Shown here one piece after another: positions 49,513 through 61,167 of a stretch of DNA of 64,000 nucleotides (position 1 is the first letter of the stretch; each line of letters begins with the position of its first letter). The stretch comes from Spirodela intermedia (Eukaryota; Streptophyta; Magnoliopsida; Alismatales; Araceae), in contig LR746277.1 of NCBI GenBank assembly GCA_902729315.2, forward strand, positions 501,001-565,000. Direction: 5' to 3'. Below the pieces are notes generated by a model. That model had not been told where the DNA came from, did no database searches, and saw only the letters and a program-made list of their open reading frames with translations. The position numbers were made by a program, and so were the translations under genes.

Positions 49513-52500
49513 TCAAGGATCGGCCTTGGCAGCTGCGGATGCGTAGCTTACGCTGCTGTCTCGCATGCTCTTGCACTGGCTCGATTGCTCGTACCAGAGG
49601 AACCTGATACTTATCTTTGTGGAGCTGCTCTTTATCATCTGATGGCCATGAAGGAGTCATCAGCTGAGATGTAGATAGATATATAGATAGATGGAGAGAA
49701 ACAGAGAGAGAGAGTCATACATGAAGGAAGACACTGATAGGGTGGCGGCCACAGATCGTGTTGTCAGAGTCCTCAAGGTAACGTTTGAAGGCAACCGGAT
49801 CCCCTGTCTCTATGATATCCATGCCCATTCGGTCCAAGGCCTCAATTGATTTGTGAATTGGACCGTGTTTCTCGTCATAATGTGTGTAGTTAAACCTATG
49901 GCAACATAAACATACCAAAAACAGCATTGAACTACCTGAGATGGGAAGAAAATGCAGGAATCGCCCAAAAATGTACCAAGGATGAAATTCCATGAAAGAG
50001 AATTTAACAGAGACGGGAAAGAATGATCCTTGGCACGGGCTGCTCCGGGAAGAGGAAGCACTCTGCTTCAAATTTTTAATGCAGACACATCTTTCTAGTC
50101 TTAACGAATCATTTATATGTTGAGCAAAAGAAATTGAGAAGAAAGAATGAACATTTCGCAGATACCATACCTCATGCCCCAGTGGCAGAAATCTGATGAT
50201 ACCGAGAAGAAATTTCGAGGGTCGTCGATATATTTGGCAAGCAATCTCCCATACATGGCTTCATTTTCTGGATTGAGGGCGCCAACCAAGATGGGTACGA
50301 TTTTAACGGGATATCTAAAAGAAGTAAAAAGCAATGATTTTATCAATTAGAGATACGCCCTGTTCATGGTTGCATAGAGCAACAGTGGAGATATAATCGG
50401 CAGGAAGCTACCCCCGGAATACTTTGGCGATGTAGGGCAAGTGCATCTCCATACTGTGCTCTGCCTCATCTACTCTGAGATCCATAAGCTCGAATTTCCC
50501 TGTCGCTTGCAGCTCCCTATTGACTGTAACAAGCGAGCTAAACATGTAAGATAGAACTCCAGAAAATAAATGCAGTCAAAACCCAAAACATATGGAATGA
50601 GAATCGATCATGCTATGTCGCCTGAAAAAACATTTTTAGGCATTATATTTGGAATAAAATCGGGTGGCCAAATTGAGTAAGTCTGATCATTTCCACTCCA
50701 GGATCTTAGCCATATCAAAGCCTGACTGTTAGGCAAATATGTGCTAGGCAGGCAAGAACGGATCACCTAGGAATTCACTTATCCATGTCCGATGAAATGA
50801 TTTCTGGCTGAGCCCCATTCAGGTTCTGCTCACTTTGCCCACTTGAACAATTTTGGGTTTTGCAGTTCTAGGATCAGCTGTGTTACTGATCATGTTCGCC
50901 ATGAGGATACAAATATTTTCAAGCTCTATGAAATTTGGAAGAACATTATGGGGAGTGCCATAAAAGAAGCAGGTTCTTGTGTGGATTTGGTATGAGCAAC
51001 TGAACTGAAGAAAGGAGTCAGTAGTCAACTGACTGAAGAATGCACCAAAAGAAGCCAGAGATGTTTAATCATGAATGAATTAGCGTAACTATGTCAAAAC
51101 CTCCTAAATCTTATCCACTATCAATGAAAACGTTATGCATCAATATGTTCCGATATATCCTAAGCTCTTTAAGGTATGTTCTACTATACTCAGGGAAAGA
51201 AAATATAACACCAACTAATTAGTTCCAAGGACCAGCCAAAATAAAATAAATAAATAAATCAATATTCAGGAACCATGAAGGCAAAACGAGTACCTTCCGA
51301 ATCTATTGTCAAGTCTCCCACAGGTGTATTGTAGATAGTAGCTCTTGTTAGTGCACATTTTGGCGTATAGTAATGATGCGATGGCCCAAGAAGAAATATT
51401 CGAGAGCTGCAATCGGATAATTTTCCACACATTAATAAAAAAATATCGGAAATTAGGCAGAAAATGTCAACACACGCCACAAAAATACACATTAAAAGGT
51501 AATTGCAGTCACTGGAAAAGGAATGTTCCTGCTCCTCCTTCTCACACAATAAAATTCATAAAATTTTCCTCATTTAGTTTATTGAGGCCAATTAAGTCAA
51601 CATCAACCATCCAAACTGCCATTCCTTTTCAACCCACCTCCGTCAACGTTTTCTCTGGAGGGATATCTCATCCAAAAGGGTAGAGAAAATATTCACACCA
51701 TAATGTCGATCCTAAGGAGCAGAACAAGGGAAGGAAAGAGAGAACACAAGCTCCAACTCAATGCAGCTAGAGGAGAACCTACTTACAAGCTTCCTGGGTC
51801 TATATTACCAAATGCAAAGGCTGCAGCACGGCCAGAATAAGAGTAGCCAGCATGCCTATAGTTGAATCAACAAAAGAATAAAGCAACTAACGTATTAGAT
51901 AATTCATGTATATAAAAATTTATATGAAAAAATAAAAATAAGTCAGTGACCTACGGAGCAATTACACCTCTCACATCAGAAGACTTGTCAAGACCAGATG
52001 CTTGGAGCCATCCATCAAGCTCATCTTCCAATTTTTTGGCTGATAGAAGAGCGGAAAAATCATTAGGAATTACTGAATTTTACTGCAATATATTTGAATG
52101 TAATCTCAGCAATAATCATTCATACAGATGGGATGATTAGCAATTATGGCGATTAACTTTCTCTTCAATACATTTATTTTCCAAAATAAATACATGTACA
52201 GTGATCAATCTGTCGAAACTACAATTGTAACCCATCCGGAGTTTTCAAGCATAACAGAAAGAAGAGATAATGGCAGCTCCTGGAACAATGAAAATGCCAC
52301 AAAGACAAGAGGATTAGGAAAAAAAAAACGAGGAAAAACTATGAAATCACATCCTCAGCTCTGGTGAATCCATAAGAACATCTGTCATGGTCAGCACAAA
52401 TTCCATTACCGAGTCAGACAGATTTCATGTTGCATTGACCACGCGCCCACCAGAAAAAACGAGAAGATCAACACAAAGATTACCCCTACCAGAACATTAA

Positions 52501-53058
52501 TCTTGTTCATTAGTTCATAGCTTCCCATGACATCACTGACACCATCCAAATATCTCACATGCACCGCTGACCGTATCCCAACACAACGTGATACGACAAT
52601 TATGCATGAAAAATTCATCAAAGTCAATGTCCACGGCACGCTTAACACGGAACACAAAAATTTATAACACCACCAAACCAAGCCGCAAAGGATATCCCAT
52701 CCCCGATGACCTACAGAAATTAGAACAAATTTCTACAATAAATAATGAAAAACTAATGAAAAATCGAACATCACAGAAGATGGCCATCGAAAAATAGCAG
52801 GTTCCTACAACATTTCTACCCTTTTCGCGAGCCGTCGCGGCATTCCAGTTTCAACATCGAAACAAGCGCCATCATTGTTCATAAGGATTCAATAATAATA
52901 ATAATAATAATAAATAAAATACAGGGAGACGAAGGACCGCCGAAATGACCGGATGTTTACAGGGACACGATGGAGTTTGAGACGAAAGATGGCGGCTTTT
53001 ACTCACGATTGTTAGAGTACCAGGACCCCGCGTGAGTTGCCTTCCTCACCCTCTCCAT
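49513..53058 (-). CDS. MEMO-family protein (MEMO1/Mho1-like), 8 exons
   Basis: MEMO proteins share a dioxygenase-like fold with a metal site and are conserved from archaea to plants and animals. Their plant role is poorly defined. Exons: 53058-53007, 52039-51955, 51855-51787, 51406-51294, 50523-50412, 50314-50171, 49895-49721, 49638-49513. They total 876 nt, giving 291 aa, the usual family length. It starts [15 protein letters not shown]. Metal-site equivalents are visible: His47 in [11 protein letters not shown], His79/80 in GPSHHYY, and Cys240 in NTICGRHP. Also conserved are [12 protein letters not shown] (128-139) and SSDFCHWG (183-190). All introns are GT-AG and the phases add up. It is divergent from OS-9, with 1,162 bp between start codons. 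Confidence 0.93.
52890..52913. repeat. (AAT)n microsatellite in MEMO intron 1
   Basis: About eight trinucleotide units between MEMO exons 1 and 2. Confidence 0.85.
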
Positions 53059-53804
53059 CCCCCCTCTTAAATCCTTCCACTAGGCTACACACACAGAGCG
53101 TTCTCTTCCGCTTCTTCTTCGTCTCCCGCCGGGGAGGAAGAGAGACGGAGAGAGGGGAAAGACGGCCGGGAAAGGAAGAACAAGACACGGCGGAAGCTAT
53201 AAAATAAGATTCGCACCACAGCAACAAAAGTAATTTCTATATAACCTCGTATTTATGCATTTCCACATTCACTGCTATCAGGGGCATAATCTTTACATGA
53301 ATATTTTCCTTCAGGAGGTTATATTTTTCCAAAATCAAGGGTGAAAATATAAAGCAGGAACTCGTTGGGTTTAATAGTTTTTTATTTGGGGGTTATCCCT
53401 ATAAGGTTGGCCTTTACGGCTGATTTAAAATGGTTACATATGGAATTTTATTAAATAGAAGGTCTTGGGAGTAATAAGCGGTTGCTTGTAGAAGCCGGCA
53501 ATCACCGCGCCATCATGATCGGCGATTTACACGGCGCCTGCGCGGAGTTTGCAGTCGTCGTTTTGTCGTTTTGGGTACGTGTCGACTGCTTCAGCGAAGA
53601 TGTAATAGCAAAGCATAAGGGTGTGTCGTCAACGTCACCAGTTCCTCTCATCTCTGTCGGTGGGATTCGCCACGCCATGACACGACACGACACGGCCGGA
53701 TTCGTAGAGACAATAGGATGCTTTCTCTCTCTCTCCCTCTCTCCCTCCCGCCCTCTTTCTCTCTCCCGCACCCTCTCTCTCCTCTCTCTCCTCTCTCCCT
53801 CCCT

Positions 53805-53830
<26 letters not shown>

Positions 53831-53846
<16 letters not shown>

Positions 53847-53892
53847 TTTCACTTTCGTGCACAACCCAAAGTGAAAGATGAGAGAGAGAGAG
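53831..53892. repeat. Perfect inverted repeat, 25-bp arms and 12-base loop
   Basis: The left arm 53831-53855 ends catctttcacttt, and the right arm 53868-53892 is its exact reverse complement (aaagtgaaagatg then GA repeats). The loop is cgtgcacaaccc. The outer half of each arm is TC/GA microsatellite, while the inner 13 bp are unique sequence. Confidence 0.95.
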
Positions 53893-53914
53893 GCCTAACT
53901 TGGTCTGGGTTAAG

Positions 53915-53962
53915 GCTGAAGGCCCAAGCCCAAAAATAACAGGCCCAAAAAGGGCCGGGGTC
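53915..53962 (+). promoter_or_regulatory. Cluster of GGCCCA (site II-like) motifs upstream of OS-9
   Basis: Three or four GGCCCA/AGCCCA motifs occur within 50 bp, about 260-300 bp before the OS-9 start. Such clusters are typical of TCP-bound promoters of broadly expressed plant genes. Confidence 0.5.
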
Positions 53963-54111
53963 CTGACTTTCCAGATGGTTAGAGGTCCCGACTGATAATA
54001 ATTTCACGTAAGAAAAAGTTTCAGTTAAAAAATTATTAACATGGGATTTTGAGAGGGGGAGACGTGGGTATAATCCTGACAGCTAGAGAGGAGATAGACG
54101 GCCAGGGAGTC

Positions 54112-54130
54112 ATCTGTGACGTCGACAGAT
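54112..54130. promoter_or_regulatory. Palindromic ACGT (bZIP-type) element about 100 bp upstream of OS-9
   Basis: atctgt-gacgtcg-acagat: 6-bp inverted arms around TGACGTC. ACGT-core sites bind bZIP factors. In an ERAD gene this is a candidate unfolded-protein-response site, which is inferred from motif and context only. Confidence 0.4.
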
Positions 54131-54220
54131 CCGCGTCGTAAAATTAATGAGAAAAGATGAAATTAGCATTAATACAATTCAGACGGTGCTAGGCGGGGAG
54201 GAAGGGGGGAGGGGAGGGGG

Positions 54221-57200
54221 ATGGAGAAGATGCCGGCGATGGGGAACCGACATCGGAGAACGGCCGGAGGGTTGCGGTGCTCGCCCTTGGTGGTCTTCTT
54301 GTCCCTCTATTCCCACGTCTTGGTTTTCTCCGGCGCCGTCTCTGCGCGTCTGGTCATCTCTGGTGCGTAGCTGTCTTTGTTTCGATAATCTCTCTCCCGC
54401 ATCGTTAACCTTTTTTGTTCATAAGGAGGCAGTAGGTGGGATAAGACAGTCTGTAGACGAGATCGGAGCTCTGATGGCAACGTCTGTGCATCATCATCCC
54501 GTTGAATCCTTTGTAATATTCGGTGGTTACATTGGTGTAGGGCTTCAAAACGAGGAAACTGTTTTTCCGAAACTTTAGTTCAGGCTCCATTACTTGTCCG
54601 TGATTCAGGTCATTGTATAGAGGAGAGTGATGGTTGCCGCAATTGTGCCGAAAAGTGGCAGTAGTGTCTTCAGACAGAATTCGTGGGGCCAGATGGTTTC
54701 CTGATTAAAGCGAGCAATACAATATCGCAAATAATAGGTCTAAATATCCATAGACAATGAGAGAACGATACTTCTGGGTCAGTATCTTAATGGCGGCGGT
54801 GGTGATTGTAATGAGTATGAAACCAGCGGAAAGAGCAGCGGTCGCTATGGTTGTAAGCGGGTGATCCTAATCAGTTGACCTTCTGTTTTCAGGATAGACT
54901 GGTCAATTATTACGATGATAGTGGTGGGAGAGAGATGGGTGCAAATGCGGTTGGCATGGCAACAATGTCGATGGTGGCCTAAAGGGAAGAATAGGTGAAG
55001 ACACAAAGTGGCGAAGGCAAGCGGTTTAAAATGATGTCTGTCCATTATATTTGGCACTGTATCCAGTGAGGATGATATTATTTTTACACTGGAACTTACG
55101 TAAGTGATGATAGTATTTTTAATTATCATTTGGAGATCGAATTTTTGGAAAAAGGTGATCTGATTGTGGATTGGAATGTACAATTTTTGAAGTTGATTCC
55201 TCCAGAAAACATGTATATAATCTTATTCTCTTCTAATCTTGTTGAATTGTGTGGTGTTTATGGTGCCCATGCTCTACAGTGACAAATAGAACTGAAAACA
55301 ATTAGCTCATATGACCATCTACCTCTGTTCTGTTCTAAATTCCAAATGCTAGAAGAAAAGGGTTGAGAAGCATGCGCTATCAAATTAACCTTCCAGTACG
55401 AAAAAGCACACTAACAGGTTTACTACGGATCATATAAATGGTTGTATGCGAAATAGGAGCCTGTATAAATGGTGAAAGAAATGAGTATGAGTTTGGATGA
55501 CTTTCTGATGGAGAAAAGTTACCTTTGCTTGATGTTGGTTTGATAAATTGATACATTTTCTATACAAAACATCTAGGTTGACTCCTGGGCATTTAATTAT
55601 CACCATCCAATAAATCAGTTGTATGCGAAATATATTAGATCTCTGTTACAGATTGATTAGAATCCCAGAGTTTATAGATTCTATGTACACATTTGATCAG
55701 AACACACTTGGATTTGATTGACGAGAGGAGGCTCGACCTGAGATTGTGTATTAACTGTCAATGAGCAGTGTGGAAGTGTATATGATTTGGAAGAAAGTTA
55801 ACTTTTTATGAGGTTCTGCGGCTAGGTTTTGAATGTGTCATAGATGAAAGCCGCAGGGAAGAAGAACAATGTCACTGTGATGTATGTCTCATCAGTTATA
55901 AGAGGCTCACTCTCCATGAATATATCACTGTATGGATGAGTCCTTCTGCAGTTGCATCAAGGAATCAAAGAGCTTCAGTATAAAATAGAACGCATGGCAT
56001 AAAGATGTGGGAAAGTTTGACCTATGTTTGCACCAAATGCCAAATGAGGAAAGGAGTTCTCATTGCATATTCCTTAATGAGATGTTGTTACTTTAGTCAC
56101 AGTTTTCCTGAAGCAGGTTACCATAGTCATGTCTTTTCATTTCCCTTCTCATTGTTAAATCATATTTATTCAGAAAAAATATTTTTAAACTTAAATTCCT
56201 ATTTTCCTTTGGTTTAATTTTTCGGAAATAGGAAAGTGTCATTGATTCATTAAGTATTGATGCATGGATGCATACGTGTTTATAATGTGGCTGTCAATAT
56301 TACTTAGTTTTCGTTTTTCATTTCTTTATGTTTATCTTTTTTTTTACTTCAAAACAATGATTGCAGGTGTTGGATTAAGTCGGAGCTCTCGTGAACCAAG
56401 ATACATGATAGAGTTCCATTCAGCAGACTCACCTTTTCATGCTGTAAGTAAAATTCACTACTCTTTCAGTTTTTGACTCGCGTGATCAATTAAAAATACT
56501 TTCTGCATTTTTTTTCTTGTGTTGGGATTCGTTATGCTTTCGTTCAGTGCTACATGCTTATCATGTTAACCTATCTTTTTATTTCACAGTATATTTAGCC
56601 AGTGATCGTTTTTGTGATCAAAATCATACGTGCTCTACCTTCTCTTATTTCAGCAATCTATAACTTTAATCATGGACAAATCAAATTTATAACCCTGGAC
56701 AAAAAACCTGTCCCTGGCTCCATGTGCCGTAGGAACTGGAAAGCTGGAACCATTTCGGTCTGGTTTGCAAAATTCATTGACTAGGTTTTGGAGTCAACTT
56801 CTGATATGATTCGACTATCAGACCAACTTAGGTGAAAAGATCTGAAAGACCCTTACTTTCCGGTTGCCACCCTGGAGAGGACGGTGGATATCCAGCCACC
56901 CTCAGCACTCTGTCTGTACTTATCATCTCTTTTTTGTTGGTTTCTTTGTCATGGTTTCAGTTCCCATCACTGTAGCCATTTTCTTCATTAATCGGGAGAT
57001 TGTCAAAAGCCAAAATTTTTGGTTCGTGTTATAACCAAATTCTCAATCAGAAAAAACTCTGCAACTGCCATTACCCTAGCGTTTCCAAAGCACAGTAAAG
57101 TTTCTTAGGCCTCTGATTCTTTCCTTAAGGAAATAGTTAGTTTTATTTCCCAGTATTATTTGTTAGGTTAATGCCCAACAATATCAGGTCTATGGAGTCG

Positions 57201-60200
57201 TATTATTTGCTAGATTTCTGCCAACCAATTAGCAAAGAATGTAAATAATGTATCTCTTTGGTATTTACACGGTTGGACTTCTTTTACTAGGTTGTACAAT
57301 TCTCAGTAGAGCTTTAGTGCAAAAGTTTTGTTTATACTAAATACCAAAGCTCCAGTTTTGTTGTTCCAGGGAGCCTTTTTTTTTTCTTGCTGCTTTGGCT
57401 TATAAAAATATTGCCACCTGAACAAAACTCTAGTTCCTTCTGGCTTCTTCTTCACCATCATGACTATCAACCATGTTGCAATACCAGTCTCTAGGCAGGT
57501 ATTAGAAAATGATCTCATCTTTTCGTTTCTTCCCGAAAACGAAACTACTGGGCATATGAGTTTTCAGTGATAATGATTCCTTGACCTACTAATAGTATGC
57601 AGATAGTGGCCTGGATATATTCATCTTAGGTATGCATAATTCTGCTGCGGTAATTCTTTAATAACGTAGAACTCGCTCTTGTAGTGTTTTACTTTTTTGT
57701 GTTTTCAAGTGTTTCCAATAAAAGTGTTAGGTTTCACGAATACTGTACTTTGTCGGATCTAATCTTTGAAGATATGTTATGATGAGCCATGCCTTTGAGA
57801 TAAAACAACTGTCATGGATCTTTTCTACGTATATTAAACTCCTAAGAGGCTGATATTCATCTTGTGTTAGTTTTCAAGTGTAGTTTATAAATGCAACGTG
57901 GCAAGGTGGTGGTAGGTTTGAAATTTGATCAAGAACAAGAAATTGTAAGTGTTGTTAATCGCTGAGATGCTTAGAGTCGTAATTAGGGACTTAAATTAGA
58001 CTTGTTTCTAGAATATGTGGAAACATGGAAAGGTTCTTCTTGTATCCTAGTACTGCCTACTTTCTCTGTCAGCTATAATTTGACAATTGCAAAGAGATCA
58101 TAACTAGGTTTACTGATTGTTATTGAGCTTTTAGAAGTATAACTGGATGGTGAAGAAGGCTATGACGTATGAAATTTTGATACCTTAGTGTCACACCAGA
58201 AATCATGATGCTTTGATTGGATAATCTTCCTCAGTGTCTGGTTTATGGATGAACCAAAAAATTGCCATCATTCAATTTTATGCATGCGATTTGGTTGGAA
58301 ATAGATTTTTTTTGGGAAGAATACTCGAATCTAGATCAGTAAGTCTACCAAAAAATTTGAAATAGAGCTCAATGTCTCTTTCTATGGGTGACTGAAATCA
58401 TCCATCTATATCAGAGAATCATAATCAGTGACGTTAAATTAAGAAACATATTAGGTGCCTACCCTAAGACATTTGATAAAAAGTACACGAAAACCATCTG
58501 TGCATTTTTTGCATGTTCCTCGGTCCTCACCCATCAGTATTGCTGCTTTAGTGGTTTAATGCACAATCTGCCACTAGTACATGTAGAACATTCACATTCT
58601 GTACAAAAAAGAAAATTCACAATCTATATGTTTTCAAGTTTCGCGAGTCATTTCTTGCATTCTTTTCTCCATCAGTTTTATATTGGTCCTGTTGTTACTT
58701 ACGGGAGATCTAGGTTTTATGGCAAATTATGACAGTCGACAATGGTGATGCTTTATTCACAGTGACACTGGGCTTTCTTACCTGGGTTTTTTTACCGTGG
58801 CCCTTTTTCTCGGCTAAAATATTTTTTTTATGTTTCTATATATTTATGAAATACTCATTTTATTTTTGTCATGTTCGACTAAAAGTTAGCTTGTCTGATC
58901 ACTTATTGCGTTGGAATGTTTATCAGGGGAGCGGGCAGGAGTCTATTGTGATGTCTAAGAAGGATGGGCAGCAGTACCTATGCTACTTGCCTCTGATTGA
59001 GGAAATCAAAAGTCCGGTTGTAGGAAGTGATAAGAGAACCAAGTTGAAGAAGCCAGATGAGTACATGGAAGTTCTCAAAGACAGATGTTTTTACAAAGTG
59101 AGGCATTTTTTTTTTTACAAATATTTTCTTCCTTCCATTTTTTTCAATTCTATATTTTATTATGGTTCTGTCATATTTGCAGCACGAGGGATGGTGGATT
59201 TATGAATTCTGTCACGAGAAATCGATTAGACAATTTCACACAAATCATGATAAGGTAACTAGTGCTACCTATTCTTTTATCTGGCTACCGTTGACCGCTG
59301 TGGATATTATTCTAGTTTAGGTTGATGCTGTCAAATACCATGTACTCTTCAACGCATTGGCAATCAATGTGCTGCTATTCTATCAGTTTTTGGTTAGAAC
59401 TTGGTTAGTGGCATTAGGTTTTTTTTTTTAATGCTGAGGATATTTATTGATTAAATCATGGAAAATTTCCTCTCCTGTTGTAAGGTTCAGGAAGATTCTT
59501 GAAAAATGAAGGGCACTTATCCGACTGCTTAGACTCAGCCATGAGAGTTCCTTTTTCTAGGATCGTCCGATGGCTCTCAATGGCATTATTTGATATATTT
59601 TCTCTATTATCCTCTGTTAAGCAAAGTATTTCATTTTGGAAATAATAGTAATTTTTTTGTTGGTTAAAGAAAATTGCGATAGAATGAATTTATAGACACT
59701 GTGCAGCTCTGGCAGGCCGATTGGAGGGGATAACCTTTTTTCCCTTTTTTTCTTTTCTTGTATTGATATTAAAACTATATTTAAATCATTGGATACCTAT
59801 GTTTTATCCACAATATATGTGTGCATCTGATGGATATATACTCATTAAAGTGACATTGACATTGACATTGACATTGACATTGACATTGCTGGAGTTAGAC
59901 AAGAGAGAAAGGGACTACAGCTTATAGGTTTTCATTGCAGATAATCCAAGAGTTCAGTTTGGGGGTGTTTGATCCGGAAGCCACAGATGCTTTCAATCAG
60001 AACTTCTCAGGCATTATTGCTTCGGTCAAAGACCCACGGTATAAAGACGGATCGCAGAGGTACATCCGACCCCATTTCTATATGGATCACTTCTTCACAG
60101 AGCTGATGGTTTCCTAGTGATTTCTGCTCGCAGATATCATGTTCATCTGTTCAACAATGGAACCATCTGTGACCTCACCAACCAGCCCAGAGAAACAGAG

Positions 60201-60695
60201 GTATGACAACATCTTAGCTGCTCGTATTATTATTATTATTATTAGTAGTAGTAGTATTAGTATTTTTATTATTATTCTTGTTGTTGTTATTATTATTATT
60301 ATTATCATTATTATTATTATTATCATTATTATCATTATTATCATTATTATTGCTTTTTTTTAGGTGAGATTTGTTTGTGGGGAGCATGGAGTTGTAGTAA
60401 CCTCCATCAAGGAAGTAGCTACTTGCAAGTATGAAGTCACGGTTCAGTGCCCATTAATCTGCCGCCACCCGTGAGTTATTAATCCTCCATAATTCCCAAT
60501 TATTGCATTTTTTTTGCCTAAAATGGGGATTTTTCTTTTCCCTATTACAGGATGTTTCATCTGGAGAGGCCAGCATTACACGCCATCCATTGCAATGAGA
60601 TCCCCCAAGACAAGAAGGAGGTGGATGTGGAGAACTCTGACATCAAACCGATCACCATAGTCACCGACTTCGAGGATCAAGGGTACTTGACGTAA
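54221..60695 (+). CDS. OS9: OS-9-type ER lectin (ERAD), 8 exons
   Basis: OS-9 lectins bind trimmed N-glycans on misfolded proteins in the ER lumen and deliver them to the Hrd1-SEL1L ubiquitin ligase complex. Exons: 54221-54362, 56367-56443, 58927-59097, 59183-59254, 59941-60059, 60134-60200, 60364-60470, 60551-60695. They total 900 nt, giving 299 aa (Arabidopsis OS9 is about 280). The signal peptide spans about residues 1-42, with a hydrophobic core LVVFLSLYSHVLVF. The MRH domain (about 75-250) has the double tryptophan Trp134-Trp135 and mannose-contact equivalents Gln147, Arg213, Glu233 and Tyr239, plus paired cysteines (92, 127, 140, 206, 221, 237). A sequon NGT lies at 202-204. There is no HDEL-type tail. 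All introns are GT-AG. Confidence 0.93.
59851..59888 (+). repeat. (TTGACA)n hexamer repeat in OS-9 intron 4
   Basis: About six units of ttgaca lie 50 bp upstream of the exon 5 acceptor. Each full unit contains TTGAC, the W-box core for WRKY factors. Confidence 0.9.
60225..60356. repeat. ATT/ATC microsatellite in OS-9 intron 6
   Basis: Nearly pure trinucleotide repeat (ATT, with ATC, AGT and GTT variants). It fills most of the 163-bp intron and ends in a T-run that serves the exon 7 acceptor. Confidence 0.95.
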
Positions 60696-61167
60696 ATTGT
60701 GTGCATTTTCTGGGCTATTCTTGGTGTACCATAGAAAAATATGCTGCCTGAATCTTGAAATATTAGGATAATTTACAGTTAGTTGGGCGATGAATATCTT
60801 TCTGATGATCAGACGCTGATTAGGGGACATTCAAGTTTACAATCATACCTAATAATGTGTTGGATAGTGATGCATTTTTGGGCTAATTTATTTGTTTCAT
60901 TCACCAGTATTGTTCATGATTTTTTTCTGTATCACTTTTAATAACATGAATTTAGGGTCTAAAAGGATCATACAGGAAATCGCTGAAACCCTAATTTCTC
61001 TGAATCAGGGTTCCAATCTTCTCCTCAGCTCTATGAAAAATATTTCCACACCATAAAAACACCATACCGACGATTTTCTGTATGATCTGAGAAACCATGT
61101 TCGTTTTCGTCAAAGCAAAGAAAGAAGGCCGAAGATTACGGGGTCTTCGGCCGGGGGGGAGGGAGGG
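60696..61167. other. Convergent 3' region of OS-9 and NPH3 genes
   Basis: 472 bp between two stop codons on opposite strands. It presumably carries both 3' UTRs. No further gene. Confidence 0.6.

Larger units (their letters stand above)
53059..54220. promoter_or_regulatory. Shared divergent promoter region of MEMO and OS-9
   Basis: This region separates two start codons on opposite strands. It contains a TC-rich low-complexity tract (about 53720-53843), a perfect 25-bp hairpin (53831-53892), a cluster of GGCCCA motifs (about 53917-53960) on the OS-9 side, and an ACGT palindrome (54112-54130). Frames over the TC tract are artefacts. Confidence 0.65.

Noticed and set aside
49241-49660. 139-codon minus-strand frame at the MEMO 3' end
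   Set aside because: It overlaps MEMO exon 8 in another frame. The frame matching family C-termini starts at 49638 after a CAG acceptor.
53482-53939. Frames of 65-130 codons in the MEMO/OS-9 intergenic region
   Set aside because: They translate the TC/GA microsatellite (runs of Ser-Leu or Arg-Glu).
54147-54578. 143-codon frame starting at 54147 as OS-9 exon 1
   Set aside because: Out of frame with the OS-9 exons. The frame from 54221 gives a signal peptide and a donor in the correct phase.
60114-60363. Ile-rich frames on both strands
   Set aside because: Translation of the ATT/ATC microsatellite in OS-9 intron 6.
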